Below, piece after piece: positions 25,694 through 34,122 of a stretch of 64,000 nucleotides of DNA. How positions within the stretch are numbered: the first letter of the stretch is position 1; the number at the start of each line of letters is the position of its first letter. The stretch lies in contig JAPPGE010000031.1 in the NCBI GenBank assembly GCA_028821455.1, forward strand, positions 1 through 64,000, read 5' to 3'. A program made the position numbers and the translations under genes. This stretch comes from a bacterium (GTDB lineage Bacteria; Pseudomonadota; Alphaproteobacteria; SP197). The notes beneath the pieces were generated by a model. The model was not told the origin of the DNA, searched no databases, and saw only the letters and a list, made by a program, of their open reading frames with translations.

Positions 25694-26803
25694 CTACTTC
25701 AAACTGTCTGCAAATGCCTTGCCAAGGCTTGCATTCGACGCCTGGGCTCCTGCCCAGAATGGAACAGCAATTGCAGCAAAGTCCTTCTGGCTCTGCCAAA
25801 CCTCGGCAAAGAACGCGTTCTCCTCGGCGTTCTTTTCAAGACTCGCCCTGGCAGCGTTCATGTACTCGGGGAAATAGTCGGCAGGGGTGTCGTGAAGAAT
25901 CACGCCATGGTTTTCGACCAGGTCCTTCAGCGCCTTGCCGTTCTCGTAGATCCGATACGACATTGCCTTTGAAAGTGACGCGTTTGCCGCTACTTCCAGC
26001 GCTTTCTTCTGATGATCTGTCAATGAGTCATAAACATCGCCATTGATGTAGATATCCGCATTGACAACCACCTGGTGCAGACCCTGCAGGTAGTAGTGCT
26101 TGAGGACTTTCTGGAATCCGAACACGGAATCAGGCTTCGGGCAGCACCATTCCGCGGCATCGATGGTGCCGGCCTCGAGTGCGGGAAGGATGTCGCCACC
26201 CCCCATGGCCACGGACGCCACGCCGATGTCCTTGTACGTCTGGCCGGGAATTCCCGGGGGCGTACGGAACCGGTACTTGCGGAAATCATCCATCGAATTG
26301 ATCGGTTCCTTGAACCAACCGAGAGCCTCGGGCCCCACGGGCTGCAACATGAAACCCTTGACGTTGACTCCCATCTCGTCCCAGAGACGATCATAGAGTT
26401 CCCTGCCGCCGCCGAACTGGAACCAGCTCAGGAAGGCGATGTTGTCGATTCCGACCCCTGCCCCGGCCACCGGTGAGCCGAACAGCATGGCGGCCGGATG
26501 CTTGCCGGACCAGTAGTGGGTCCACGCGAAACCGCCCTCGATCAGGCCCGCATCCACGGCGTCCAGTGTCTCCTTGACGCCCACGACAGCACCTGCCGGG
26601 AGGACCTCGATGATCACTTCGCCGTTGGTCAGGGCGGCAACATCCGCGCCGAAGTCCTTCAGCATGACGACTTCGTCGGCCGTGGCCGGAATCACCGACT
26701 GAACGCGGATCGTTGTCTGTGCGACCGCAGTGGTTGCGCACAGGACTGCGGCAAGCGAAACGGCCGCAGCCGCTGCTCCTGCCTTTCCTTTCATGTCGAA
26801 CAT
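25694..26803 (-). CDS. TRAP transporter substrate-binding protein, DctP family
   Basis: A 369-residue periplasmic binding protein. The first 28 residues form a signal peptide (Lys, then an Ala/Val-rich core, ending AVAQ). The body shows the DctP pattern, with an Arg in YRFRTPPGIPG positioned to bind a carboxylate and the EAGTIDAAEW motif seen in TakP-type proteins that bind 2-oxo acids. It is followed by the fused permease gene with an intercistronic hairpin between them. The ligand is likely a monocarboxylate or 2-oxo acid, by family resemblance only. Confidence 0.9.
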   Translation of the reverse strand: MFDMKGKAGAAAAAVSLAAVLCATTAVAQTTIRVQSVIPATADEVVMLKDFGADVAALTNGEVIIEVLPAGAVVGVKETLDAVDAGLIEGGFAWTHYWSGKHPAAMLFGSPVAGAGVGIDNIAFLSWFQFGGGRELYDRLWDEMGVNVKGFMLQPVGPEALGWFKEPINSMDDFRKYRFRTPPGIPGQTYKDIGVASVAMGGGDILPALEAGTIDAAEWCCPKPDSVFGFQKVLKHYYLQGLHQVVVNADIYINGDVYDSLTDHQKKALEVAANASLSKAMSYRIYENGKALKDLVENHGVILHDTPADYFPEYMNAARASLEKNAEENAFFAEVWQSQKDFAAIAVPFWAGAQASNASLGKAFADSLK

Positions 26804-27008
26804 TCAACTGCTCCCCTATGGTTGGTGCCTTCTTCTTGCGTGTTGCGCCGGCTGCGAAGGCGAAGGAGCCGGTGCATACAGTCGCCCGGAGTCGTTTCCA
26901 GCAAATTCGCCAGGAACGTCTCCGGCCGGTGTTCTGTGAGCGCGGTCGCGCGGTCCCGCCCGCATCGTGACGAGTCGAAGGCAAGCGGTGCGGAGCTGAC
27001 GTGGCCGT

Positions 27009-28616
27009 TCATTGACGTGCATCCTCGAGAATCATGGCGGAGGCCTTCTCGCCGATCATGACAGCAGGTGCATTCGTGTTGCCTGAAACCAGGGTTGGCA
27101 TGATCGATGCATCGGCCACCCGAAGCCCTTCGACGCCGTGCACAGCGAGGCGCGGGTTGACCACAGCCATGGGGTCGCGGCCCATCTTGCAGGTGCCCGA
27201 CGGATGATAGATCGTCGTCGACGTGTTGCGCGCCCACTCGAGTGTGGCTTCATCGTCGTCGAGCGGGACATCGTCGCCCGGGGCATGTTCTCCGGTAATC
27301 CGGGACTTCAGCGGCTCGCAGCGGCTGATCCGTCTGGCAATCCGGATGCCCTCGACGATGGTCCGGCAGTCGTTGTCGGTCGCGAGGTAGTTGGGATGAA
27401 TCTCCGGATGATCATGTATGCTTGACGTGCTGAGGCGAATCTCTCCCCGGCTCTCGGGACGCAGTTGGGTAACCGACGACGTGAAGGCGGAGAACCGGTG
27501 CGTTCCTTCGGTCAGGCTGTCAGCGCTGAATGGCTGGATATGAAACTGGATATCGGGTGTGGCCAGGCCGGAGCATGTCTTGAGAAAACCGGTTCCAAGA
27601 CTGGCGGCCATCGACATCGGACCGTCCCGCTTCAGCAGATATCTCAGGGCGATCCTGGCCTGCCTGAAGATGTTGTCGGTCTCGACGTTGACCGTCGACA
27701 GATCGGTGCGAAACACGGGGCGCGCCTGCAGGTGATCCTGGAGGTTTCTGCCGACACCGGCCAGCTCGCGCCTGACGCCAATTCCGTGGCGTTGGAGTTC
27801 TTCGCCCACGCCGACACCCGAGAGCATCAGGATCTGGGGAGAGCCGATCGCACCGGCGCACAGGACCACTTCGCGACGCGCAGTGATGTCGAGTCTTCTG
27901 TCTCCCGACACCACCTTCAGGCCAGACACGCGGCCATCAACGAACACCAAGCGCTCCACAAGCGTCTTGACGAAGACTTCGAGGTTGCGCCGCTTCCTGG
28001 CGGGACGCAGATAGGCAACAGCAGTGCTGCACCGGCGTCCCCTCACGACCGTCTGCTGGACGTAGCCGACGCCTTCCTGATCACCATCATTGTAGTCGGG
28101 GTTGCGGCGATAGCCTGCCGCGACCGCGGCCTCCATCCACAAGTCGACAATCTCGCGCCTCACTCCCGAAGGAGAGACCACGAGCGGGCCCTTTCTGCCA
28201 CGGGAATCACCGGTCCCGAGCCACGGGCCCTGCCAGCTTTCGGCGCGCCGGAAGAACGGCAGGACATCGTCCCAGGACCAGCCCTCGTTTCCAAGCTGGC
28301 GCCAATGGTCGTAGTCCTCGGCCTGACCGCGAACGTAAAGAAGACCGTTGATCGAACTCGATCCTCCGAGCACCTTTCCGCGTGGCCAGGGAATCGATCG
28401 GCCGTTGAGGCCATGATCGGGAGCCGTGCGATAACGCCAGTCGGTCCGGGGGTTGTCCATGGTCTTGAAGTAGCCCACCGGGATATGGATCCACGGATTG
28501 CTGTCCCGTCCGCCTGCCTCGATGAGAGCAACACGGTAACGGCCATCCGCAGTGAGGCGGTTGGCAAGGACGCAACCGGCGGAACCGGCTCCAACGATGA
28601 CGAAATCGAACTCCAT
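27009..28616 (-). CDS. GMC family oxidoreductase (choline/alcohol dehydrogenase type)
   Basis: A 535-residue FAD enzyme of the glucose-methanol-choline family. The N-terminal FAD motif is FVIVGAGSAGCVLANRL, the GMC signature PRGKVLGGSSSINGLLYVRG lies near residue 80-100, and the catalytic His/Asn-type region is near YHPSGTCKMG around 460 and VSGNTNAP near 505. It oxidises an alcohol to an aldehyde or acid. The ATG at 28616 is preferred to the TTG at 28625. It is divergent from an IclR regulator that probably controls it, and it lies upstream of a TRAP system on the same strand, so the imported compound may be its substrate. Confidence 0.92.
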   Translation of the reverse strand: MEFDFVIVGAGSAGCVLANRLTADGRYRVALIEAGGRDSNPWIHIPVGYFKTMDNPRTDWRYRTAPDHGLNGRSIPWPRGKVLGGSSSINGLLYVRGQAEDYDHWRQLGNEGWSWDDVLPFFRRAESWQGPWLGTGDSRGRKGPLVVSPSGVRREIVDLWMEAAVAAGYRRNPDYNDGDQEGVGYVQQTVVRGRRCSTAVAYLRPARKRRNLEVFVKTLVERLVFVDGRVSGLKVVSGDRRLDITARREVVLCAGAIGSPQILMLSGVGVGEELQRHGIGVRRELAGVGRNLQDHLQARPVFRTDLSTVNVETDNIFRQARIALRYLLKRDGPMSMAASLGTGFLKTCSGLATPDIQFHIQPFSADSLTEGTHRFSAFTSSVTQLRPESRGEIRLSTSSIHDHPEIHPNYLATDNDCRTIVEGIRIARRISRCEPLKSRITGEHAPGDDVPLDDDEATLEWARNTSTTIYHPSGTCKMGRDPMAVVNPRLAVHGVEGLRVADASIMPTLVSGNTNAPAVMIGEKASAMILEDARQ

Positions 28617-28633
28617 GCTCTCCAAGCTTGATT

Positions 28634-28645
28634 ATTGAGACCAAT
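28634..28645. promoter_or_regulatory. ATTG-N4-CAAT repeat between gmc and iclR
   Basis: ATTG-AGAC-CAAT is a short inverted repeat in the AT-rich divergent promoter region. IclR-type regulators bind palindromes placed like this. It may be one of two sites; its small size means chance is possible. Confidence 0.3.
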
Positions 28646-28669
28646 CGTATCAATTTCATGGGCATTAGC

Positions 28670-28682
28670 ACAATGATATTGT
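28670..28682. promoter_or_regulatory. ACAAT-N3-ATTGT palindrome, candidate IclR operator
   Basis: ACAAT-GAT-ATTGT is a perfect palindrome centred 44 bp before the IclR start, in an AT-rich island inside GC-rich DNA. With the ATTG-N4-CAAT repeat 25 bp away it is a plausible operator for autoregulation and control of the GMC gene. Confidence 0.4.
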
Positions 28683-28719
28683 TCGACAGCACAAGCCGCG
28701 GTCGCGGAGAGGCGGATCC

Positions 28720-29493
28720 TTGACAAACGCCGATGCACACGGGCAACGCATTCCGACCAATCTCCGAATGCTGAGGATCATCGAGATCATCGGACGGAGC
28801 GACGAAGCGCTGACACCGGCCGAAATCAACCGTGAGATCGACCTGCCTAAGGCGACCGTCCACAGGTTGTGCAAGACGCTGGAAGACGAAGGCTACGTGG
28901 TTCGTGATCGCAGCAGCGGGAAACTCAGGCCAGGACAGCGTCTGCGTTCTCTCAGTTCAGGCATTCTCCACGCATCGAGCGCCCACATCGCGCGTCACCA
29001 GGTACTCCGGGGAATCGCCGCGGAGGTCCGCGAGACGGTCAACTTCGTCGTCGCCGAAGAGCAGGGCATGCGGTATCTCGACCGCGTCGAGGCTGACTGG
29101 CCGCTGCGCATTCAGCTGCCGGTCGGCTCCAACGTACCCTTCCATTGCACCGCCAGCGGCAAGATGTTCATGGCCAGCCTGCCGGAACCGGAGTGCAGGG
29201 CCTTCGTCGACGCTCTCACACTCACCCGACTGACGGCCAACACCCATGTCGAGTCGGCATCGCTTCTAGAGGACATACGGGAGATTCGCCGGAACAACTA
29301 TGCTCTTGACCGTGAAGAGTTCATCGAAGGCATGAATGCCGTCGCCGTGCCGGTCTTCAGCCCCGACAACGTCTGGACGGCGGCAATCGCCATTCACGGC
29401 CCGGTGCAGCGACTGTCCCTCGAGGCCGCGGTCGCGAGGGTCAACGTACTTCACGAGGGCACCAGACGCCTTCAGAGGGCACTCTTCCCGTAA
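28720..29493 (+). CDS. IclR family transcriptional regulator
   Basis: A 257-residue regulator. Residues about 14-75 form the winged helix-turn-helix (LTPAEINREIDLPKATVHRLCKTLEDEGYV), and the rest is the IclR effector domain with the SGKMFMASL and C-terminal AIAIHGP blocks. IclR proteins repress or activate catabolic operons in response to small aromatic or aliphatic acids. The start is a TTG with a GGAG site about 10 bases upstream; the first ATG (residue 17) would remove part of helix one. It is divergent from the GMC oxidoreductase, its likely target. Confidence 0.92.
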   Translation: MTNADAHGQRIPTNLRMLRIIEIIGRSDEALTPAEINREIDLPKATVHRLCKTLEDEGYVVRDRSSGKLRPGQRLRSLSSGILHASSAHIARHQVLRGIAAEVRETVNFVVAEEQGMRYLDRVEADWPLRIQLPVGSNVPFHCTASGKMFMASLPEPECRAFVDALTLTRLTANTHVESASLLEDIREIRRNNYALDREEFIEGMNAVAVPVFSPDNVWTAAIAIHGPVQRLSLEAAVARVNVLHEGTRRLQRALFP

Positions 29494-29625
29494 TGCGTGA
29501 TGCCCTCCTCCCGGTCGCGGACTAAAGGGCGCACGGAAAGTCGATCGCAACGAAGACCGGCTACCCGCGCGGCTCTCCGCCCACGGTGGAGCGAGGCCGA
29601 GGCAGAAAAGATCCGTGACGCCGGC

Positions 29626-30447
29626 CTATCGCATGTGTTCGCGAAACCACGCGATCATCCTCATCCGCGAATCGGCTGCGGCCGCAGGATGCCCCCCAAC
29701 GGTATAGCCGACGTAGTGCTGCACTGGCATCGGCAGATCGAAACTGTGATGGGCGTCCTCGTAGATCTTGACGTCGTACGGCGCGCCCTTGACCACCGCC
29801 TTGTGCCAGATACAGCCCTGTGATGGTGTCCAGTCGTCCTCTTCTCCGGAGAGAACGAGCAGAGGCGTGTCGAGCCACTTCGGAACATGCGGACACCAGG
29901 GATAGTACGCAACGATCGCCGCGAACCAGGGCTGCCCCGAAGCCTCGACCATCGCGTCATCCTTGACGACCGAGGACAGGGGGTGGGCGGCAAGCTTCAC
30001 CGCAACGCTTCCGCCCTCGCTCTGACCCATCAGGAACACGTTCTCCGGATCGATGTCGGGCAAAGCCTGCAGGTGCCGCAAGGTATGAACCGCGTCGTGC
30101 TGACGAAACAGTGTTGATTCGGCCGCCTTGCGCGATGACGTGCAGGTCGAATCGATCCCACGCGTCGTGAAGCTGTCCAGGATCAACGCGACGAAGCCCG
30201 CATCGACAAGGTGGTCAGCATGTTGTGCCATGCCTCGTCCCACAGACTCGCCAAGACCACTGCAGCCGTGCATCAGGATCACCGCGGGAAAGGGTCCCTC
30301 ACCCGACGGTGACCTCATGGTGAACCGGACCTTCGCGTCATGAGCGGTGTAGTACTGACCAGCGTCCGACTCGATGACCCCCATGGACCGGCAACCCGCC
30401 AGCGCCAGCACGCCGAAGATCACAATGGCAACCAGGTTCCTGCCCAT
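29626..30447 (-). CDS. dienelactone hydrolase-like lipoprotein
   Basis: A 273-residue alpha/beta hydrolase. The N-terminus MGRNLVAIVIFGVLALAGC is a lipoprotein signal with lipobox LAGC, so the mature enzyme is probably anchored by lipid at Cys19. The nucleophile elbow is GQSEGG, with Ser as nucleophile; DDW near residue 205 and HHSF near 240 supply the acid and His. HGCSGLGE forms the oxyanion loop. Dienelactone hydrolase-type enzymes cleave lactones or esters. The start at 30447 is chosen because the signal begins there. It is followed downstream by the convergent IclR gene. Confidence 0.87.
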   Translation of the reverse strand: MGRNLVAIVIFGVLALAGCRSMGVIESDAGQYYTAHDAKVRFTMRSPSGEGPFPAVILMHGCSGLGESVGRGMAQHADHLVDAGFVALILDSFTTRGIDSTCTSSRKAAESTLFRQHDAVHTLRHLQALPDIDPENVFLMGQSEGGSVAVKLAAHPLSSVVKDDAMVEASGQPWFAAIVAYYPWCPHVPKWLDTPLLVLSGEEDDWTPSQGCIWHKAVVKGAPYDVKIYEDAHHSFDLPMPVQHYVGYTVGGHPAAAADSRMRMIAWFREHMR

Positions 30448-30743
30448 GATAGGCCCCCACTGCCGATCAGGCTTCGATGTTCGCCCATGTACGACATTCA
30501 GCGCAACAAGTGCGCAGAGTCCGAGAGCAGGACGCCAGGGAGCGCCCGAAGTTCCTGTCGCATTCAGGGGTAACGCTCTGAATGTCATGAAGCTCGAAAA
30601 TACTGCGTGTGTCGCTACGGGCGTCCCGCTTCCTCGGTGTCAAACCCTTGCAGCTCACCACGCTGCCCGCGACGCTTCACAGGAAGCTGTTCGCCGGTGG
30701 CTCGGCGTCCGTCCGCTCCGTCAACGGACGTTCTGCAGCCTCG
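30448..30743. other. intergenic region without a gene
   Basis: About 300 bases lie between the lipoprotein start and the end of the next SDR gene. Two small inverted repeats are visible: CATTCAG...CTGAATG at 30561-30584 and CGTCCG...CGGACG at 30710-30730. The second lies just after the SDR stop and could be a weak terminator, but there is no T-run. No ORF in either strand looks coding. Confidence 0.45.
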
Positions 30744-31490
30744 CTAGGCCATGACCGAACCGCCGTTCGGGCCGATCGTCTGGCCGGTCATGAATGTGGC
30801 GCCTGGCCCGCTCAGGAACACGATCGCTGCGGCGACCTCCTCGACCGAACCGATCCGGGCGAGAGGGATGGCGGTTTCGCTGGCACGGACTTCGGTCGAC
30901 ATGAACTCCGGTCCGAGCATCGGCGTATCGATCGGACCCGGCGCCACGCAGTTGACCAGGATATGCGGCGCGAACTCCCTGGCCCAGGAGCGGGTCAGGC
31001 TCAGAACGGCCCCCTTGGAAGCGCAGTAACTCCCGTATCCGGCACGCCCCAGATAGCCCAGATCGGACGCGACGTTCACGACCCGGCCGCCCTTGCCGTA
31101 CGACATCATCTGCCGCATCGCTTCCCGCCCGACCAGAAATGTTCCCCTCAGGTTGACCGCGACAACGCGATCGAAGTCTTCCACGGTCTCTTCCAGCGTC
31201 GGACACTCGTTCGCCGTGCCGGCACAGTTCACCGCGATATCCGGTGCGCCGAAGGCATCGAGACACGCCCCGATCGCCCTCACCACGTCGCCCTCGACGC
31301 TGACGTCGCCCCGGTATCCCACCATGTCGCCACCACGAGCACGCACGGCATCACAGGTCCCTTCAGACGGCTTGAGATCGCAGCCGAAGACGCGGGCGCC
31401 GGCGGCGGCCAGGGCGTGGGCGGCGGCGGCGCCGATGCCGCTTGAGACTCCGGTGACGAACGCCACCTTTCCGTCAAGACCGGCACTCAT
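30744..31490 (-). CDS. short-chain dehydrogenase/reductase (SDR)
   Basis: A 248-residue SDR with TGVSSGIGAA, NCAG, catalytic Ser in NVASDLG and YCASKG. Its ATG overlaps the stop of the preceding SDR by 4 bp, so it is the last gene of the operon with the ABC transporter. The Asp after strand two (GCDLKPSEG) favours NAD(H). Two SDRs in tandem behind a transporter suggest successive oxidation of an imported compound, but no substrate is readable. Confidence 0.9.
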   Translation of the reverse strand: MSAGLDGKVAFVTGVSSGIGAAAAHALAAAGARVFGCDLKPSEGTCDAVRARGGDMVGYRGDVSVEGDVVRAIGACLDAFGAPDIAVNCAGTANECPTLEETVEDFDRVVAVNLRGTFLVGREAMRQMMSYGKGGRVVNVASDLGYLGRAGYGSYCASKGAVLSLTRSWAREFAPHILVNCVAPGPIDTPMLGPEFMSTEVRASETAIPLARIGSVEEVAAAIVFLSGPGATFMTGQTIGPNGGSVMA

Positions 31491-32293
31491 CCGATGAAAT
31501 CCCCGCGATCCACGCTGATGGCCTGTCCCGTGATGTTCCTGGCCGCATCGGAAGCCAGAAAGAGGTAGGTCATGGCCATGTCTTCGGGCTCCATCAGCCC
31601 TTCGACTGCCTGTGCATCGACGATCTCCTGCAGGAGTTCGCTTTCCTCCCTTCCCTTGCGTCTTGCCATGACCGACAGAGAGCGCATCGCCGCCGCGGTG
31701 CGAACCCAGCCGGGACACACGGCGTTCACGCTGATTCCACGTGGTCCGAGCTCCTTGGCGAGACTGCGCATGAATCCGATGTTCGCGTGCTTGGACGAAC
31801 TGTAGGCGCTGAATTCGGCAACCGCCGTCTTTCCCCACATGGATGAGGTGATGATGATTCGCCCTCCAGGCCCCATCTTGGGAAGCGCCGTTCGGGTGAC
31901 GTGGTACGTCCCCAGAACATTGATCTGGACGATCCTCTCGAAGGCCGAGACCGTCTCCGCGGAGCCGTCGGTCATCGGCGTCACAAGCTCCAGACCCGCA
32001 TTGTTGACGAGGACGTCGATGCATTCGAACGGTGCCAGTGCAGCGCGGACCTCGTCCTGGTTTGCGATGTCGCACACGATCGCGCCGACCTCCCGGCCAT
32101 GACGGCCAGCGAGCATCCTCGCCGTTTCCTCGACTTCGTCGTCGATGGCCAGGATGGTGACGTCGGCTCCGGCGGCAACGAACCCTTCCGCCACGCCCAA
32201 CCCGATGCCCCGGCTTGCGCCCGTGACGAGAACGCGGCGGTCGGTGAAATCGAAGCTCGCCGTGCCGGGCTCGCCAGGCCGTGGCATCGTCAT
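31487..32293 (-). CDS. short-chain dehydrogenase/reductase (SDR)
   Basis: A 268-residue SDR with VTGASRGIGLG, NNAG and the active-site pair in SAYSSSKH. Catalytic Ser is in ITSSMWG. The start overlaps the ABC ATPase stop by 4 bp (an in-frame ATG six bases later is also possible), and the stop overlaps the next SDR. The end IGxAISVDRGDFIG is shortened compared with many SDRs. It belongs to the five-gene transporter/SDR operon. Confidence 0.9.
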   Translation of the reverse strand: MTMPRPGEPGTASFDFTDRRVLVTGASRGIGLGVAEGFVAAGADVTILAIDDEVEETARMLAGRHGREVGAIVCDIANQDEVRAALAPFECIDVLVNNAGLELVTPMTDGSAETVSAFERIVQINVLGTYHVTRTALPKMGPGGRIIITSSMWGKTAVAEFSAYSSSKHANIGFMRSLAKELGPRGISVNAVCPGWVRTAAAMRSLSVMARRKGREESELLQEIVDAQAVEGLMEPEDMAMTYLFLASDAARNITGQAISVDRGDFIG

Positions 32294-33081
32294 GCAATCG
32301 CCCTGGCCTGGTCCCGCATCAGATCGCGGACATGATTCCTCAGATGAAAGAAGGCATCTGTTTCCTTCGTGTCCGCCGTTCTTTCGGGACCGATCGCCCC
32401 ATTGACGTCGATCTCCTCGATGACCCGGGCCGGACGCGCGGAAAACATGAACACGCGATCCGCAAGGAAGACCGCCTCTTCGACATCGTGTGTGACGAAG
32501 ATCACCGCCTTTCGTTCCGCCCGGCATATCTCCAGGAGCTGCTCTTGAAGGAAGTCCCGCGTCTGCGCGTCAAGGGCGCCGAAAGGCTCGTCCATCAGCA
32601 GAATGTCCGGGGCCGCCGCGAGCGTCCGCGCGATGGCGACCCGTTGCCGCATGCCGCCGGAGATCCGGTTGACGTAGAAGTCGGCGAAGTCCTCGAGCCC
32701 GACGAGCCGCAGGTAGTGATTCGCGATCTGATTGCGTTCCGGCTCACCAATGTCGTCGCGATACTTGGTCCCGAACTTGATGTTCTGGAGAACCGTGAGC
32801 CACGGAAACGACGTGTAGGCCTGGAAGACCATTCCCTTTCGCCGGTCCGGTCCCGTGACCCTCTCGCCGCCCAGGAGCACGTCGCCCGTCGTCGCGGTCT
32901 CCAGGCCTCCGACGATGCGCATCAAGGTGGTCTTCCCGCACCCGGATGGACCGAGATAGACGACGAACTCTCCCTCCCGGATCTCCATCGACACGCCGTC
33001 GATCACGGGGATTGGCGCAGCACCCTTGCCTTCGGTCTCGAATTCCTTGAAGACGTCTTGAATCTGGACGAAGGCTCCCAT
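32290..33081 (-). CDS. ABC transporter ATP-binding protein, NitT/TauT type
   Basis: A 263-residue ATPase. Walker A is GPSGCGKTT near residue 45, the Q-loop follows in VFQAY, the ABC signature is ISGGMRQRVAIAR near 135, Walker B is DILLMDEPFGALDA and the switch His is in VTHDVEEA. This set fits the nitrate/sulfonate/taurine importer family. The ATG at 33081 is chosen because homologous sequence starts there. It starts 8 bp after the permease stop. Confidence 0.93.
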   Translation of the reverse strand: MGAFVQIQDVFKEFETEGKGAAPIPVIDGVSMEIREGEFVVYLGPSGCGKTTLMRIVGGLETATTGDVLLGGERVTGPDRRKGMVFQAYTSFPWLTVLQNIKFGTKYRDDIGEPERNQIANHYLRLVGLEDFADFYVNRISGGMRQRVAIARTLAAAPDILLMDEPFGALDAQTRDFLQEQLLEICRAERKAVIFVTHDVEEAVFLADRVFMFSARPARVIEEIDVNGAIGPERTADTKETDAFFHLRNHVRDLMRDQARAIA

Positions 33082-33089
33082 GTCCGGCC

Positions 33090-33917
33090 TCACAGATACC
33101 TGAACAGCCGCCGATGGGCGATGCGGACGGCCTGGTCGGTGAGCAATCCGATGATGCCGACCACCAGAATTCCGGCCATGACTTCCGGTGTCTTCAGGAA
33201 GCGCCTCATCGACCAGATGTAGTGACCGATCCCGCTGTTGGCGGCAACGATCTCGGCAACGATGATCCACGTCCAGCACCAGCCGAGCGTGATCCTGAGA
33301 TTGTCCACCATGGTGGGCAGCATCGACGGAAGGACGATGCTGCGCGTAATCTGGCGTGGTTTGGCACCCAGCGTGTAACCCGTTTCGACGAACTCCCGCG
33401 GAATGCGCTTCGCGTCGTCGGCGATCAGCAGGACCAGCTGGAAGAACGTCCCCATCCAGAGCACGGCCACCTTGGATGCTTCACCGATGCCAAACCAGAT
33501 GATGAGAAGGGGCACGAGAGCGGGGACCGGCAGGTATCGAATGAAGTCGACGATCGGCTCGACCAGAGCGCCAACGATTCTGTAGCTGCTCATCCAGATC
33601 CCGATCGGCACGGCGGCAACCACCGAGAGAAGAAACGCGCCCCAGACGCGGGCGACGGAGATCCAGACGTCGTTCAGGAAACTCTCCGTCACCAGAAGCT
33701 GCGCCATGGTTCCGATGACGACGCCCGGATACGGAAGAAACCGCTCCGTCACGAGCCCCGTGAACACGATGAGGTACCAGACTGCGATGAAGAGAACGAA
33801 CGCGGCGATTCCCAGCGTCAGGTTGACGCGGCCGCCCGTTGCGCCGCGATAGGCGACGAGCGCCCCCAGCGCCTGCCCAGGAGCACTCACCCGCCCCCGG
33901 CCTGCTGTGTCCGGCAT
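33090..33917 (-). CDS. ABC transporter permease, NitT/TauT type
   Basis: A 275-residue permease with six hydrophobic segments and the EAA-type loop for contact with the ATPase (TGYTLGAKPRQITRSIVLPSMLPTM, seen here near residue 180). The family moves nitrate, sulfonates, taurine, pyrimidine precursors or similar compounds. The start at 33917 has an AAGGA site just upstream; the ORF-track extension is not supported. It lies about 200 bp after the binding-protein gene and 8 bp before the ATPase gene. Confidence 0.92.
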   Translation of the reverse strand: MPDTAGRGRVSAPGQALGALVAYRGATGGRVNLTLGIAAFVLFIAVWYLIVFTGLVTERFLPYPGVVIGTMAQLLVTESFLNDVWISVARVWGAFLLSVVAAVPIGIWMSSYRIVGALVEPIVDFIRYLPVPALVPLLIIWFGIGEASKVAVLWMGTFFQLVLLIADDAKRIPREFVETGYTLGAKPRQITRSIVLPSMLPTMVDNLRITLGWCWTWIIVAEIVAANSGIGHYIWSMRRFLKTPEVMAGILVVGIIGLLTDQAVRIAHRRLFRYL

Positions 33918-34058
33918 GTCCTTACTTCCCCATCGATCCGCCGCCCTCGGGCGCTTCATACCACGCCGCCGTGGCGAATCGCACCGCCGCCGCGCGACGT
34001 CAGCCCGTGGCGTTGAGGTTCCTGAGGGCGAAACATGCCATCTCGACGGGTCGACGGC

Positions 34059-34107
34059 GCGTCCGGGCCGGGACGAACGGTTGAAGGGAGCGCACGGGCC
34101 CGGACGC
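34059..34107 (-). promoter_or_regulatory. hairpin after the ABC binding-protein gene
   Basis: GCGTCCGGGCC and GGCCCGGACGC form a perfect 11-bp stem around a 27-base loop in the 205-bp gap between the binding-protein stop and the permease start. As with the TRAP operon, this is the place where a hairpin would favour the binding-protein part of the message. No T-run follows. Confidence 0.5.
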
Positions 34108-34122
34108 AAACGCCGTCGGCGA

